Part shown: piece after piece, positions 45,216-56,700 of the stretch | Numbering within the stretch: the first letter of the stretch is position 1 | Layout of the letters: the number at the start of each line of letters is the position of its first letter | DNA from: Halicephalobus mephisto | Taxonomy: Eukaryota; Nematoda; Chromadorea; Rhabditida; Panagrolaimidae | Direction: 5' to 3' | Assembly: GCA_009193035.1 (NCBI GenBank) | Contig: SWDT01000093.1 | Span: forward strand, 62,001-126,000 | DNA length: 64,000 nucleotides | Program-made: the position numbers and the translations under genes | Notes under the pieces: model-generated | What the model saw: the letters and a program-made list of their open reading frames with translations, nothing else | Databases searched by the model: none | Told to the model about the DNA's origin: nothing

Positions 45216-46487
45216 ATGGCTATCAACGTCAATCGTAACGTCATTGATCCTTTTTACCGCTATAAAATGCCTCGCCTCCAAGCCAAGGTTGAAGGAAAAG
45301 GCAATGGCATTAAGACCGTCATTGCTAACATGGTCGAGATCGCCAAGGCTCTCGACCGTCCTCCAACCTATCCAACCAAGTACTTTGGATGTGAACTGGG
45401 TGCCCAAACTAACTTTGATACCAAGAATGACCGCTACATTGTCAATGGAGAACATGATGCTAACAAGCTCCAAGATCTTCTTGACGGTTTTATTCGCAAG
45501 TTTGTTCTATGTCCGGCTTGTGATAATCCTGAGACGTCTCTTAATGTGAAGCGTCAGAGCCAAACCATCCACAGCAAGTGCAAGGCTTGCGGTCATGCTT
45601 TCATCATTGATCCAAAACACAAACTTTCCACTTTCATCCTGAAGAATCCTCCAAATCCTTCATCCGTTGAGAACGGGAACGGTGAAAAGAAGGATCCGAA
45701 TTCTCCTATTGATGAAGCCGTCAACGGATTCGACTATAAGGAGAATGTCAGCAATGACGATGAGGATGATGGTGTTTGGGCTGAACCTGCTGAAAATGAA
45801 AAACTGACCGCTAACATCGGGAAGCTTATCATTGACAAAGACTTGGACAAGAGTGTTGAACAACGTCTTGATATGCTTCATCAGTTTTTCATTGCGGCTA
45901 AGAGGGATGGATCCATCAAGGACGCTGTGAAGATGTTGAATGAGGCTGAACGTCTTGAGCTTAAGACCAAAGCTCCTATCTTGCTCGCCGATGTACTCTT
46001 GGATACTGATGTCCGGAATCAACTGAAGACGTACCGAGATCTCATCTATATGTTCGTCAAGGATGATGCCAAAGGCCAACGTCATTTTCTTGGAGGAATT
46101 GAACAACTCATCCAAAAACACAAGGAACTCCTCCCGAAATCTGTCTTTATCTTGAAGGATCTTTATGACATGAACCTTGTTGAAGAAGAAACCATCCTTG
46201 GTTGGGCTGCTAAGCCTAGTAGCAAATATGTCAAGAAGGACTTTGCCAGGGAGATCATTGCAAAGTGCGAAAAGTTCTTGACTTGGCTGCAGGAGGCTGA
46301 AGAAGAAGACAGCAGCGAGGAAGATGATGACGATGACCTGGAAGTTGCATTCGATGAGCGTGGAAAGGTTGGCGAGGTCACCGTGGAACCCAAGACCAAT
46401 GGAGTTGCCAAGTCAGCTACCGCTGCTCGTGAGGAACCTGTCAAAATCAACGACAGTGACGGCGATATCGATATTGACGATATTTGA
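45216..46487 (+). CDS. eIF5: Translation initiation factor eIF5
   Basis: A single-exon frame of 423 codons. eIF5 is the GTPase-activating protein for eIF2 in the 43S/48S pre-initiation complex and also holds eIF2-GDP. The N-terminal domain is strongly conserved (FYRYKMPRLQAKVEGKGNG), including Arg15, the residue needed for GTP hydrolysis. The C2-C2 zinc finger is formed by Cys99, Cys102, Cys122 and Cys125, followed by KLSTFILKNPP. An acidic linker (about 145-205) leads to the C-terminal W2/HEAT domain (about 215-375). The tail is very acidic (EEEDSSEEDDDDD) and ends with another Asp-rich block. Length is normal for metazoan eIF5. Codon use is strongly biased (AAG, CGT, CTC), as in highly expressed genes. 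Unlike every other multi-domain gene here it has no intron, which allows a retrocopy origin. It converges with the sphingomyelinase gene, 143 bp away. Confidence 0.97.
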   Translation: MAINVNRNVIDPFYRYKMPRLQAKVEGKGNGIKTVIANMVEIAKALDRPPTYPTKYFGCELGAQTNFDTKNDRYIVNGEHDANKLQDLLDGFIRKFVLCPACDNPETSLNVKRQSQTIHSKCKACGHAFIIDPKHKLSTFILKNPPNPSSVENGNGEKKDPNSPIDEAVNGFDYKENVSNDDEDDGVWAEPAENEKLTANIGKLIIDKDLDKSVEQRLDMLHQFFIAAKRDGSIKDAVKMLNEAERLELKTKAPILLADVLLDTDVRNQLKTYRDLIYMFVKDDAKGQRHFLGGIEQLIQKHKELLPKSVFILKDLYDMNLVEEETILGWAAKPSSKYVKKDFAREIIAKCEKFLTWLQEAEEEDSSEEDDDDDLEVAFDERGKVGEVTVEPKTNGVAKSATAAREEPVKINDSDGDIDIDDI

Positions 46488-46630
46488 AGTCTCAATTACT
46501 CGAAACTGAATGTATTTCATTTACTCCATTTATCTTGGATACTATTGTAACGTCATTTATTTTTCCCCATAAAGATTTCACAGTAATATTAGTTTTACAC
46601 AGTACTTTAATCACTAAGGGATCGAGGTTT

Positions 46631-49600
46631 CTAAGTTGTAGTTGTCCCGCCGAGCATGTCGATGATGTTCCAGGAAGTCTCGGTGATGGCTCTTCTTTCG
46701 ATGGTAAGGAATACTAATCCATGCCAAAACGAGAACCCGAGAAGAAGGGTCAAAAAAATTTGAATGATTATTATCTAAAATAAAATTTGAGATTTTTTAA
46801 AACGAAAAATTGACTTACTATTATATTTGAAAATGGAAAAATATTAGTTAAATTACTTATTCCAAAAATAAGTAATAAAAGTAAAAAACAAATACCACCA
46901 AAAAATCTTCTGTCCCATATTATTCTTTTTTCGCCTTCATTTAGGATATCTTGAGCTTGTTCTAGGAATTGTCTGTTGATATGTCGTTCGGATTCCATAT
47001 ATCCATCGAAATTTTGTAATTCGAATATTGCTGATACTCCGAGATGATCTGAGAAATTTATCTTTTTGGGACCGGGGATGACGTCGAAACAGTTTTCGCA
47101 TTGGAGAAGTTTGAAATTTTTTCGGATTGATTGGTACATTATGTAGTCTAGACGTTTTCCGAATGGGTTTGATTTTAAAATTTTTTTGTTTGTGAAACAG
47201 TTGTCTGGTCTGTCGCATGTCATTCCGGTGGGATTTTGGGGATTTGAGATTGGTTTTCTGTCTAGCCAGGCATCTTTGAGATTCGCGATTGTTCTGATTA
47301 TATGGTAACCGAGATCTTCTGGTTCGATGTTGAAATCTCCTGTGAGAATTAGGAAATCTGCGTCTCTGCTTGTGTGTCTGACGAATTGGGCGAGTTCGAA
47401 GGCTTGAGATAGACGATGCGGGAGATAAAGGTCGTTGTTTCGGTTATATTCTGCATGCAGCTGGAAAGATTTCATATATCAAAATCATAGTTTTATAAAA
47501 ACAGAAATAAAATTATTTAAAAATAATCTCGACGCGAAAGTTTAGAACTTGTTAGAAATATAAAAATTTAGGATTTATATATCAATTCTAAAATCATAAT
47601 TTTATAAAAATAGAAATAAAATTATTTAAAAATAGTTTCGACGCGAAAGTTTAGAACTCATTAGAAACACAAAAATTTAAGATTTATATATCAATTTTAA
47701 AATCATAGTTTTATAAAAACAGAAATAAAATTATTTAAAAGTAGTCTCAACGCGAAAGTTTAGAACTTGTTAGAAATATAAAAATTCAGGACTTATATAT
47801 CAATTCTAAAATCATAGTTTTGTAAAAAATAAATATTTTTTTGCAGAATAATTTCGACATGAAATTTTGATTTTTTAAAAATAAAGCGTTTACGTGACAT
47901 TTTTTATCTTTTTCGAGAATTGTAAACTTACACAAATCGTCAGCTATGTTGTGAAAACAAAAAATCCGTTTTTTCGGGGATGTTTTAGTTTAAATTACGA
48001 TTTTTAAGTTTATATATATACTTCAATATGTAGTTATTAAATCTAGAAAGTAGATAAAAGGCTTCATATGTTGTAACTTTATGATTTTGTAGGTTACAAA
48101 AAATTACTTAGTTTTTATGAGTAAAAATCTATTGATAAGCCAGATTTGCCATTTCATTTATGATATGCCAGTTCACAGACACGCGAGAAAGTCATTTGTG
48201 CCAACAAAAACCCACTGATAAGCCAGATTTGCCATTTCACAGACACGCGAGAAAGTCATTCGTGTCAACGAAAATCCACTGATAAGCCAGATTTGCCATT
48301 TCATTTATGATATGCCAGTTCACAGACATGTGGAGGCTGTACGACAATTGCTTCCCAGCGACGTTTGCTCCCCGTTTTTCTCCTTTTCAATTCCCACTGA
48401 TTTCGAAATTTCTTTTTGAATTAATTTTTCCTTACTTCACTGAGATATTGAATTAATTTAGTTATGGAGAAAATTGATATAAAAAAGAAATAAATCTTAC
48501 GAAATAGAGGGAAGCAACTGTCGTAAGGTCAGAGTTTATTTGGTATCGTAAAGATCATATATGAATTTCTGCGAAATAATCTTGATGCGGATTTTAGGAT
48601 TTTTTAAAGAACTAACACTTGGGATTTTGCATATGAAAATCCTGCTATTAAAAAATCAAAAATTAATCCCATCACGAAATGGTCCTGAAGCGAATTTTTA
48701 AAATTTCCAGTCGAGACAAACGAAACTGAAATTTTGTTTTTACGTAATTCTATGAAATTCGAAAATGATTACAAAAATCAAAAATTAATCTTATCACGAA
48801 ATGGTCCCGAAACGAAGTTTTAAAATTTCGAAATTATCAAAAATAAAACTTACATGAGTGGTGTAGACGCAGAGCCTATGGCCTTCGGCAATGATTTCGG
48901 CCAATCCGACGACTTTCCCGCCGAACCAGTCACCGCGATGAATGTGATGAGGAAATCCGTTTAAGGAGTAACGATGGATCAACGTCGACATGATCCTCCA
49001 TCGGCTCATGATGCAAGTTCCGCTCCCAGTGTATCCGCTAAAAATGTTCAAAAAGTAAATTTCCATATATGGATAGTAATCTTACCTGTGGAAATAGTGT
49101 CTATATGGGAACTTGTCCCGAACTTGGTTATAAATGTCCAAAAAATCCCGTTCACTCCAGAGTTCTTGTAGACTCACAATATCGTAATCGGATTCGTTCA
49201 AAGCTTCTGCCAAAGCATCCAGACGGTACTTACGATGCTTGGATCCGATAGGCCAAGGTTGAGGTAGTGCCCTAAAAAGAAAAAATCGAAATCCATATAT
49301 GAAATTCTACATTTTATATATAAAGAATTAAAATCCATATGTGAATTCTACGATTAATATATAAAGAATTAAAATCCATATATGAAATTCTACAATTTAT
49401 ATATAAAAACTCAAAATTCATATGTGAATTCTACCATTTATATATAAAGAATTAAAATCCATATGTTAATTCTACATTTTATATATAAAGAATTAAAATT
49501 CATATATGAGATTTCAACATCCATGAGTAAAAAGTTAAAATCTACATGTCAATTCTATATTTTATATATAAAAAGTTAAAATTCATATATGAAACTTCAA

Positions 49601-49844
49601 AATCCATATATAAAAAGTTAAAACTCATATATGGATTTCAAGTTTTACGTATGAAATTACGAGATTTAGAAGGAAAATTAACTCACCAGCAGTTCAAAGT
49701 CGCAATTTTGATGGTCAGATTCCCAGTCGTCGGGGAAATGGAATCAGAAGTCAATGGAGCTTCTGAATTCGTCATGAGTAAACGTCCGCTGTTGCTAGTT
49801 GGAGATGATCGTCTTCTGACGCCATTCAACGTGGTTTCGGCCAT
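46631..49844 (-). CDS. SMPD2: Neutral sphingomyelinase (SMPD2 type)
   Basis: This Mg2+-dependent membrane phosphodiesterase hydrolyses sphingomyelin to ceramide and phosphocholine. Five minus-strand exons keep phase: 49844-49687, 49271-49086, 49037-48854, 47460-46819 and 46774-46631 (TAG), for 437 aa. The endonuclease/exonuclease/phosphatase fold shows KIATLNCW, the metal-binding Glu in IVSLQELWSE, SGYTGSGTCIMS, LNGFPHHIHRGDWF, the THLHAEYNRNND junction, the catalytic GDFNIEPEDLG, the RLDYIMY word and the terminal Asp-His pair in FSDHLGV. Two C-terminal membrane helices follow (FFGGICFLLLLLIFGI and IIIIQIFLTLLLGFSFWHG), as in SMPD2 enzymes. The N-terminus has about 45 extra polar residues. 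An acceptor-like TTTTTTTAG lies six bases before the ATG, suggesting trans-splicing. Its promoter region faces Dicer. Confidence 0.95.
47500..48330 (-). repeat. Tandem repeats in sphingomyelinase intron 3
   Basis: Positions 47500-47840 hold three units of about 118 bp with AATAGTCTCGACGCGAAAGT, AGAACTTGTTAGAAATATAA and ATCATAGTTTTATAAAAACA. Positions 48121-48330 hold about 2.5 units of 85 bp with CTGATAAGCCAGATTTGCCA and CACGCGAGAAAGTCATTCGT; the middle unit has a deletion of about 25 bp. Confidence 0.85.
48335..48535 (-). mobile_element. Family A MITE, single copy
   Basis: Ends GGCTGTACGACAATTGCTTC (left) and GAAGCAACTGTCGTAAGGTC (right) are inverted repeats. The interior TTGAATTAATTTTTCCTTAC is the reverse of the family A body at 11390-11575. 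This is the clearest single copy and defines a unit of about 200 bp. Confidence 0.8.
49285..49650 (-). repeat. Tandem repeat in sphingomyelinase intron 1
   Basis: Seven or so units of about 50 bp with CATATRTGAAATTCTAC and ATTTTATATATAAAGAATTA. Confidence 0.85.
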
Positions 49845-50742
49845 GGTAACCTAAAAAAATCCGATAAGAGTTGGAGAAAGCGAATGGAAACCAAAAAATA
49901 ATCAATGAAAGCAAACAATCGTTTGTTTAGGACCTGCTTTTGATTTTTTTGAAACTTTTTAAAAACATTTATTTTTATTTTTTAACTAAATTAATTTTGA
50001 TTTTTGAACTAAATTAATGCAAAAAATAAACTTTTTTAATTATTTTTTTTCATAAAAAACTTCGAAAATAAATAAATTTTAATTTTTTAAAATAAATTAA
50101 TGTATGGAAAAAGTAAAATTACGAAATTTTTGTTGTAAAAAATTTTTAAATAAACTCATGTATGAAAAAATTAATTTTATTAATAAAATTTTTGTATAAA
50201 AAAATTGGAAAATAAATAAACATTAGTTTTCTCAAGAAATTCATATATGAAAAAACAAAACGAACAATTTTTTATGAAAGAACTTCAAAATTAGTAATTT
50301 TTAAATAAATTCATATGAAAAAATTGATTTTATTAGTAAAATGTTTGTATAAAAAAGTTAGAGAATAAATAAACATTAGTTTTCTCGAGAAATTCATATA
50401 TGAAAAAACAAACCTGATCGAAAAAAAAAGTTTTACGTCAGTTTGAAAAATAACAGGACGTTAACCATGACAACAAACGATTTTAAAACCTGAATTCATA
50501 TATGAAATACGGTATTCCGATGTTGCTCAATTATCCAATTTTATTTTTTGGCAGTTTTTTCAGCATTAAATCGGAATTTTCGAAATTAAAAAATATTTTA
50601 GAAACTCCGATAATTTTCAAAAAAGTACTCCCGTCGCGAAAGAGAGGGTTGAATTTAAGTTAGTTTTTGAATTTTCCGAATTCGTACTTGACGAATTTAT
50701 TTTTTTATTTTTGTTTTTTACGAAATCAACTAACCACTGCCG
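49845..50742. promoter_or_regulatory. Divergent intergenic region between sphingomyelinase and Dicer
   Basis: About 900 bp separates the two start codons, so both promoters must lie here if transcription begins nearby. It is AT-rich, with repeated CATATATGAAAAA words and a patch at 50630-50645 (CCCGTCGCGAAAGAGAGGGT) that is GC-richer. No TATA or other factor site can be named with confidence. Confidence 0.4.
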
Positions 50743-53700
50743 ATGGCGTTACGGGCGAAGGATGTCGGAGGAGAGTTCCTGACTTCGAGGGAATACCAGG
50801 TTCGTCAAAGTCTCTGGATTTTTCATATATGAAATTTAAGGTGGACATTTACGAACATGCTATTAAACAAGATTCCATCTTGCTAATGCCCTCAGGCACA
50901 GGCAAAACTTACATTGCGATTCTGTTGATGAAACATATGGCCCCGAAGTTGGGTCCGGACAAGAAAACCGCTGTTTTCGTCGTCGACAGAAGTTGGTTCA
51001 ATTTTTTACCTAAATTATCATTTAACTTTATGACGTAATTTTATTAATAGTTTTCATATATGGAAAAGTCTGAAATTTATTTTTTACCTAAATTATCATT
51101 GAAGTTTATGACGTAATTTTATTAGTAGTTTTCATATATGGAGAAGTCTGAAATTTAATTTTTACCTAAATTATCATTTAACTTTATGACGTAATTTTAT
51201 TAGTAGTTTTCATATATGAGAAATATTTAGATTTAAATTCTCTGTTTAAATTATTCATTTTTTTATTCTATGATAGTAGTAATTTTCATATATGAAAAAC
51301 TTTAGATTTGAATTGTCTTTTAATTCTGTAGTTTTATTTTTAAAATTATTTCGATATATGAGAAACTTTAGATTTGAATTTTTTAAAGTTCTGTAGTTTT
51401 TTAAAATTATTTCGATATATGAGGAACTTCCAGCAACGTTGCTTGATCAACAATGCGAACAAATCCAGATGAACACGACTCTTAAAGTCGGGAAATGGAC
51501 TACCGGTCATGGTGCCTGTAATTTGGAAACCAACTTTGGAAAATTTGTCAAAGATAACGATGTGGTCGTTGTGAACGCTCAAGTTCTGGTGGAAGCTCTT
51601 ATGCACAACATCGTGGATGAATCTGCTTTTGCTTTGGTCGTCATTGATGAATGTCATTATTGTCTAGGAATCCAGCATCCTTATCGACAACTAGCCAGAA
51701 GGTTGAAAAACTTCAAAAAAAAAGAAAAAACGGAAACTATGAGGATCATTGGATTGACTTCCTGCGCTTTGAACCAGAACGTAGAAGCAGAAAGAATTTC
51801 GGAAAGAATAGTACTTTTAGAAAACACCCTGGGAGCGAGGATTATCTCCTCCGACGCCTTGATTCAGAATTCCAAGTACTTGAACAAACCCAAGGAATTA
51901 GTTGTTTATTATTCGAAAAATTCCGAAAACGAAAATTACGATTTTTCGATTTTGTACAATTTCGAAATTTTTCTGCATTCCTTGGGCGATTTCGACAACT
52001 TGACAGATCCCAGACCTTTTATTTTCGAATGCCTGAGGAAAATCAAAGGTGTGATGGAGGATTGCGGAATATACAGTGCTTATCACGTGACTAAAAATTG
52101 TATTAAAATGACGGAAAAATTTTTAAATCAAAGTTACATTAGTTTTAAACATTTAATTATTTTTTCAACAGCAATTTCGACATTTAAATGTTTTTGTTTG
52201 CCGTTGGAACAGAAATTTAATGGATTTAATTCGTTCGAAAAAATTTCGCCGTATTTATCGAGACAAGTTTTGCTGATTTTGGAAGCTTTAGAAAATTTTA
52301 ATAATCATCTTAATCCGAAAGTTAATCCACTTACGGCTATTATTTTTTTGGAAAGAAAATGTTCTGTTTTAGCGTTTACGGTAAGTTTATTTTTTTTACG
52401 AAATTTTGGATTTTTATGGAAATTTATCTTCGAAAAATTTTGTAAAAATTAAAATTTTTCGGTTTTGATTGGAAATTTTTTAAGATTTTAGTTTTATATT
52501 AAATTAATTATGATTTAGAATTTCAAAGAATTCTGTAAAAAATTAATTTATTTAAATAATACTGTAATTTCTGAAGTTTTTAAAATTCTCAGAATTATTT
52601 TGTAAAAATCATTTTTATTTAAATAATACTGTAATTTCTGAAAATTTTTCTCAGAATTACTTTGTAAAAAATAAATTTTTTGTTTTCAGAATTTGCTGAA
52701 ATTCCTTTCGAAAACGACTCCTCGATTTAGTTTCATCAAGCCTGATTGTACTGTAGGAAGAGGAGGAAATTCGGAAATAGAAGGTCCAGATTCTGGAGAA
52801 GGATTCCGTCAAAAATCAAAGAACTTGACAGATGTCATTGCAAATTTCAGAAAAAACGAAAAAAACGTAGTGGTTTCGACCAAGGTCCTGGAAGAGGGGA
52901 TCGACATCAGATCTTGCAACTTGGTCATTAAGGGATCTGTTCCGTCGACGTATTCATCGTATATTCAATCCAGAGGACGAGCGAGAATGTCTCCATCGTT
53001 GTATTTGATGTTGTGTCCGGATACAGAAATGAATTTTTGTCAGTCAAAATTGGCCAAATACAGAAGAATAGAAAAACTTTTGGCAGATAGATTGCCATGT
53101 TTGAAAAATATCGCTCCTGACAGAACTATGTTGTCTGAAGACATTACTCCAGATGACGTCATGGAAGGATACAAAACACCATCTGGAGCCGAAGTTACAA
53201 TGTCATCTGCAATTTCGTTAATCAACAAATATTGCGCGAGATTGCCCTCGGACGTGTTCACAAGGTTGACGGCTCAAGCCAAATGTAACAGAATTGGAAA
53301 ATTTTATTTTTCTTTATTAAAATTTCCAATTAATTCTCCAATTAAAGAAATAATAATTGGAGAAAAATTTACATCAATGAGATTAGCAGATATGGGAGTT
53401 GCCCTGAAGGCATGTAGAATATTACACGAAAGAGGCGAAATTGACGATAACTTACTTCCTTTGACGAAAGACAAAGTTTCAAATATTTTCGAATTAGCAG
53501 ATGAATTTGAAGAATACGGAGCAAATGTTCCTAGAAAAACTGGTTGTGCAAAAAAACGAAGAGTTTATAGAAGATGTATTTCGAAATATCTTACAGATGG
53601 TTTACCAAATGTTGGAAAAAATTTTAATATTTATTTAATTGAAATGGATTTAGTTGAACCTATTTCTGAACAATCAAATCCGAAAAAAAGAAAAATTATA

Positions 53701-56700
53701 AATCCTAAAAATACGCCTTATATTTTTGGATTATGTACGACAAAAAAATTGCCTCCAGTGAGTTTTTTAAAATTATTTTTGGAAAAATTACTTTTTAAAG
53801 ATTACTGTAGAGGTAATTGAAATTTTTATGTGGATTGTGATTTATGGGAACTAATTTTGGGAGATAGATGGAAAATTGTATTTTAATTTTGGACTTTTTG
53901 GATTTAGAAAAAAGTATGTTTTAAGAAATTCATATATAGGTTACTGTAGATTACTGTAGTTTCTGAAATATGAAATTCTTGAGGCGATTTTTGCAATAAT
54001 TCAGAAGTTCTAAAGATTACTATAGAGGTAATTGAAATTTTTATGGGAATTAATTTTGGGAGATAGATGGAAAATTGTATTTTAATTTAAGATTTTCTGA
54101 ATTTATTTAGAAAAAATATGTTTTAAGAAATTCATATATAGGTTACTGTAGATTACTGTAGATTACTGTAGTTTCTGAAATATAAAATTCTTGAGGTGAT
54201 TTTTGTAATAATTAAGAAATTCTAAAGATTACTGTAGAGATAATTGAAATTTTTATGGGAATTAATTTTGGGAGATAGATGGAAAATTGTATTTTAATTT
54301 ACGATTTTCTGAATTTATTTAGAAAAAATATATTTTAAGAAATTCATATATAGGTTACTGTAGTTTCTGAAATATGAAATTCTTGAGGCAATTTTTGTAA
54401 TAATTAAAAAGCTCTAAAGATTACTGTAGTTTCTGAAACTTGAAATTCCCGAGATGATTTTGTTAAAAAAATTTAATATTACTATTTTTTGAGATTTTTT
54501 AGTTATTTAGAAAGTTTAATATTATTTTTTAAAAATTATTTAGGAAGTTTTATATTATTTTTTAAAATTACTTTTTTAAATTTTTCTTCAGATTCCTCCG
54601 TTTCCGGTGTACCAGAGACAAGGAAAGGTGATAGCCAGATTTAAGTTATATAAAAATACGGTGGAATTTACGGCAGAAGAATTCGAATTAATCAAGGATT
54701 TTCATGCTTATATTTTTGAAGAAATCCTTCAAATGAAAACAGATATGATTTTTTGTCCCGAAAAAGCCCCGTTTTCGACTTTGTTGATTCCACTGAAACA
54801 GATTCCGGGAGGGTCATCTGAAGAATATGAAATTGACTATCATGTTGCTAGAGATACTGTAAAAGGATTTCCAAATCCGCCGACGGATGAAGAAAGAAGA
54901 AATTTTAAATATGATTCTGAACTTTACAGAGATGCCGTGGTGAAGCCGTGGTACAGACAAAACGAAAGAGACGCTTATTACATAGGAGAAGTCGAAACGG
55001 AAGTTTTTCCGACTTCTGAATTTGCAGATCAGAAATATGAAACATTTGGAAATTACTTTAAAGAAAAATACGGTATTGAAATTTATCATCCAGAATATCC
55101 GTTGTTGGATGTGGATAATACTTCAAATAGAATGAATTTGTTACTTCCGAGAATCGTCCAAGCGAAAACTTTTAAAAGATCCTTGGATCATAATCAAAAA
55201 CAATTCATGGTTCCGGAATTGGTATCGATTCATCCTATGCCGGCTTCTTTCTGGATTATGGTAATCGAACTTCCGACAGTTTTGTTTAGGTGGGAATTTT
55301 TGAAATTAAGGTTTATGTTTAATTAGAATTCTATAGAATTCAGTAGAATCTTCTAGAATCTGATTCGAGGTTTCTGGAATCTCCTAGAATTTAATTGAAG
55401 GTTTCTGGGATCTTTTCAAATTTAATCGAGGGTTTCTGAGATCTCCTAGAATCTGATTCGAGGTTTCTGGAATCTCCTAGAATCTAATTGAAGGTTTCTG
55501 GGATCTTTTCAAATTTAATCGAGGGTTTCTGAGATCTCCTAGAATCTGATAGGAGGTTTCTGGAATCTCCTAGAATCTAATTGAAGGTTTCTGGGATCTT
55601 CTAGAAGTTTTTAGAATTATCTAGAATTCAGAATCTTCCAGTTTAATTGACGGTTTCTGGAATCTCAAAAGATTTTACTAAATTTCCAGATGATTCTAAA
55701 AACTTATAAAATTCCAGAAACCTTCAATTTGATTTTGGAAGATTCTATGAGATTCTAGTTTGTAGCTATGTTAATTTTTGTATTTTTATTTTAAAGTTAT
55801 TTTTTAGAATGAATTGTCTGCTGTTGGCGGATGAGTTTAGGGCTAGGGTGTCGACAGCCTTAGGGCTTGTTCCGAATCCTCCAGATGACTTTGAATGGGA
55901 AGAGTTATCGTATCCTATTCCTCAAAACACAAATTTCTCTGGAGTTAGAAGTATTGATCAATTAAAAAAAGTAAATGCTTTGATGGCAGCAGAAGACGGA
56001 ATTAAAGATGATTCAGAAGAAAAATTAAAAGATGAAATTGATTTCGAAATAGGAGTATGGGATCCTTCGTTGGGAGATAAATACAAAGATATTCCACTTA
56101 ATGATCCTGGAGAAGAAAAAATAATAAATCCAATGGTTGTTGATGAAGACGACTACATGCTTGAGGATGACTCGGGATGGAACCAGATCGCGATAGATAT
56201 GGTCGATATATCCGGTGCGAAAGAAAAAATTAAAAATATTTCGATTGAAGATTGTCCAGTTTTGGGATGGGATGATGATAATGTTGAAATAATTCAACCA
56301 TTAGATGGAGAATTAGCCATAGGTACGGTACTTGGATTGGATCCGGAAGGATTAACAAGGGATATAGCTAGGATTAATCCGGGTGAACCTGTTTCAAAAA
56401 AAAGAAAAAATGAAATTTTTGGAACGGATGAAATACATGAAGATGAACAAGGATCCAAAGACGAATTCAATTCAGATCCAGGATTACTGGTTTCAGATGT
56501 CTGTAGTAGACCTGAATCGCCGGATTTAATTTTGGATTTTGTCGAAATTAAAAAATCAATTTCGCCGATTTTGGAAGATGTTTTTGATGAAGATATTGAA
56601 GATTTAATTTTAGAAGATAATGGAAAAATTGAATTTTATAAAATAACAGTTTCTGAATTGCCGGATTTCATGAAGGATTGGTTCGTCTGGGATAAGTCGG

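Noticed and set aside
45165..46495. Frames antisense to eIF5 (up to 153 codons)
   Set aside because: Shadows of a well-conserved gene with strong codon bias.
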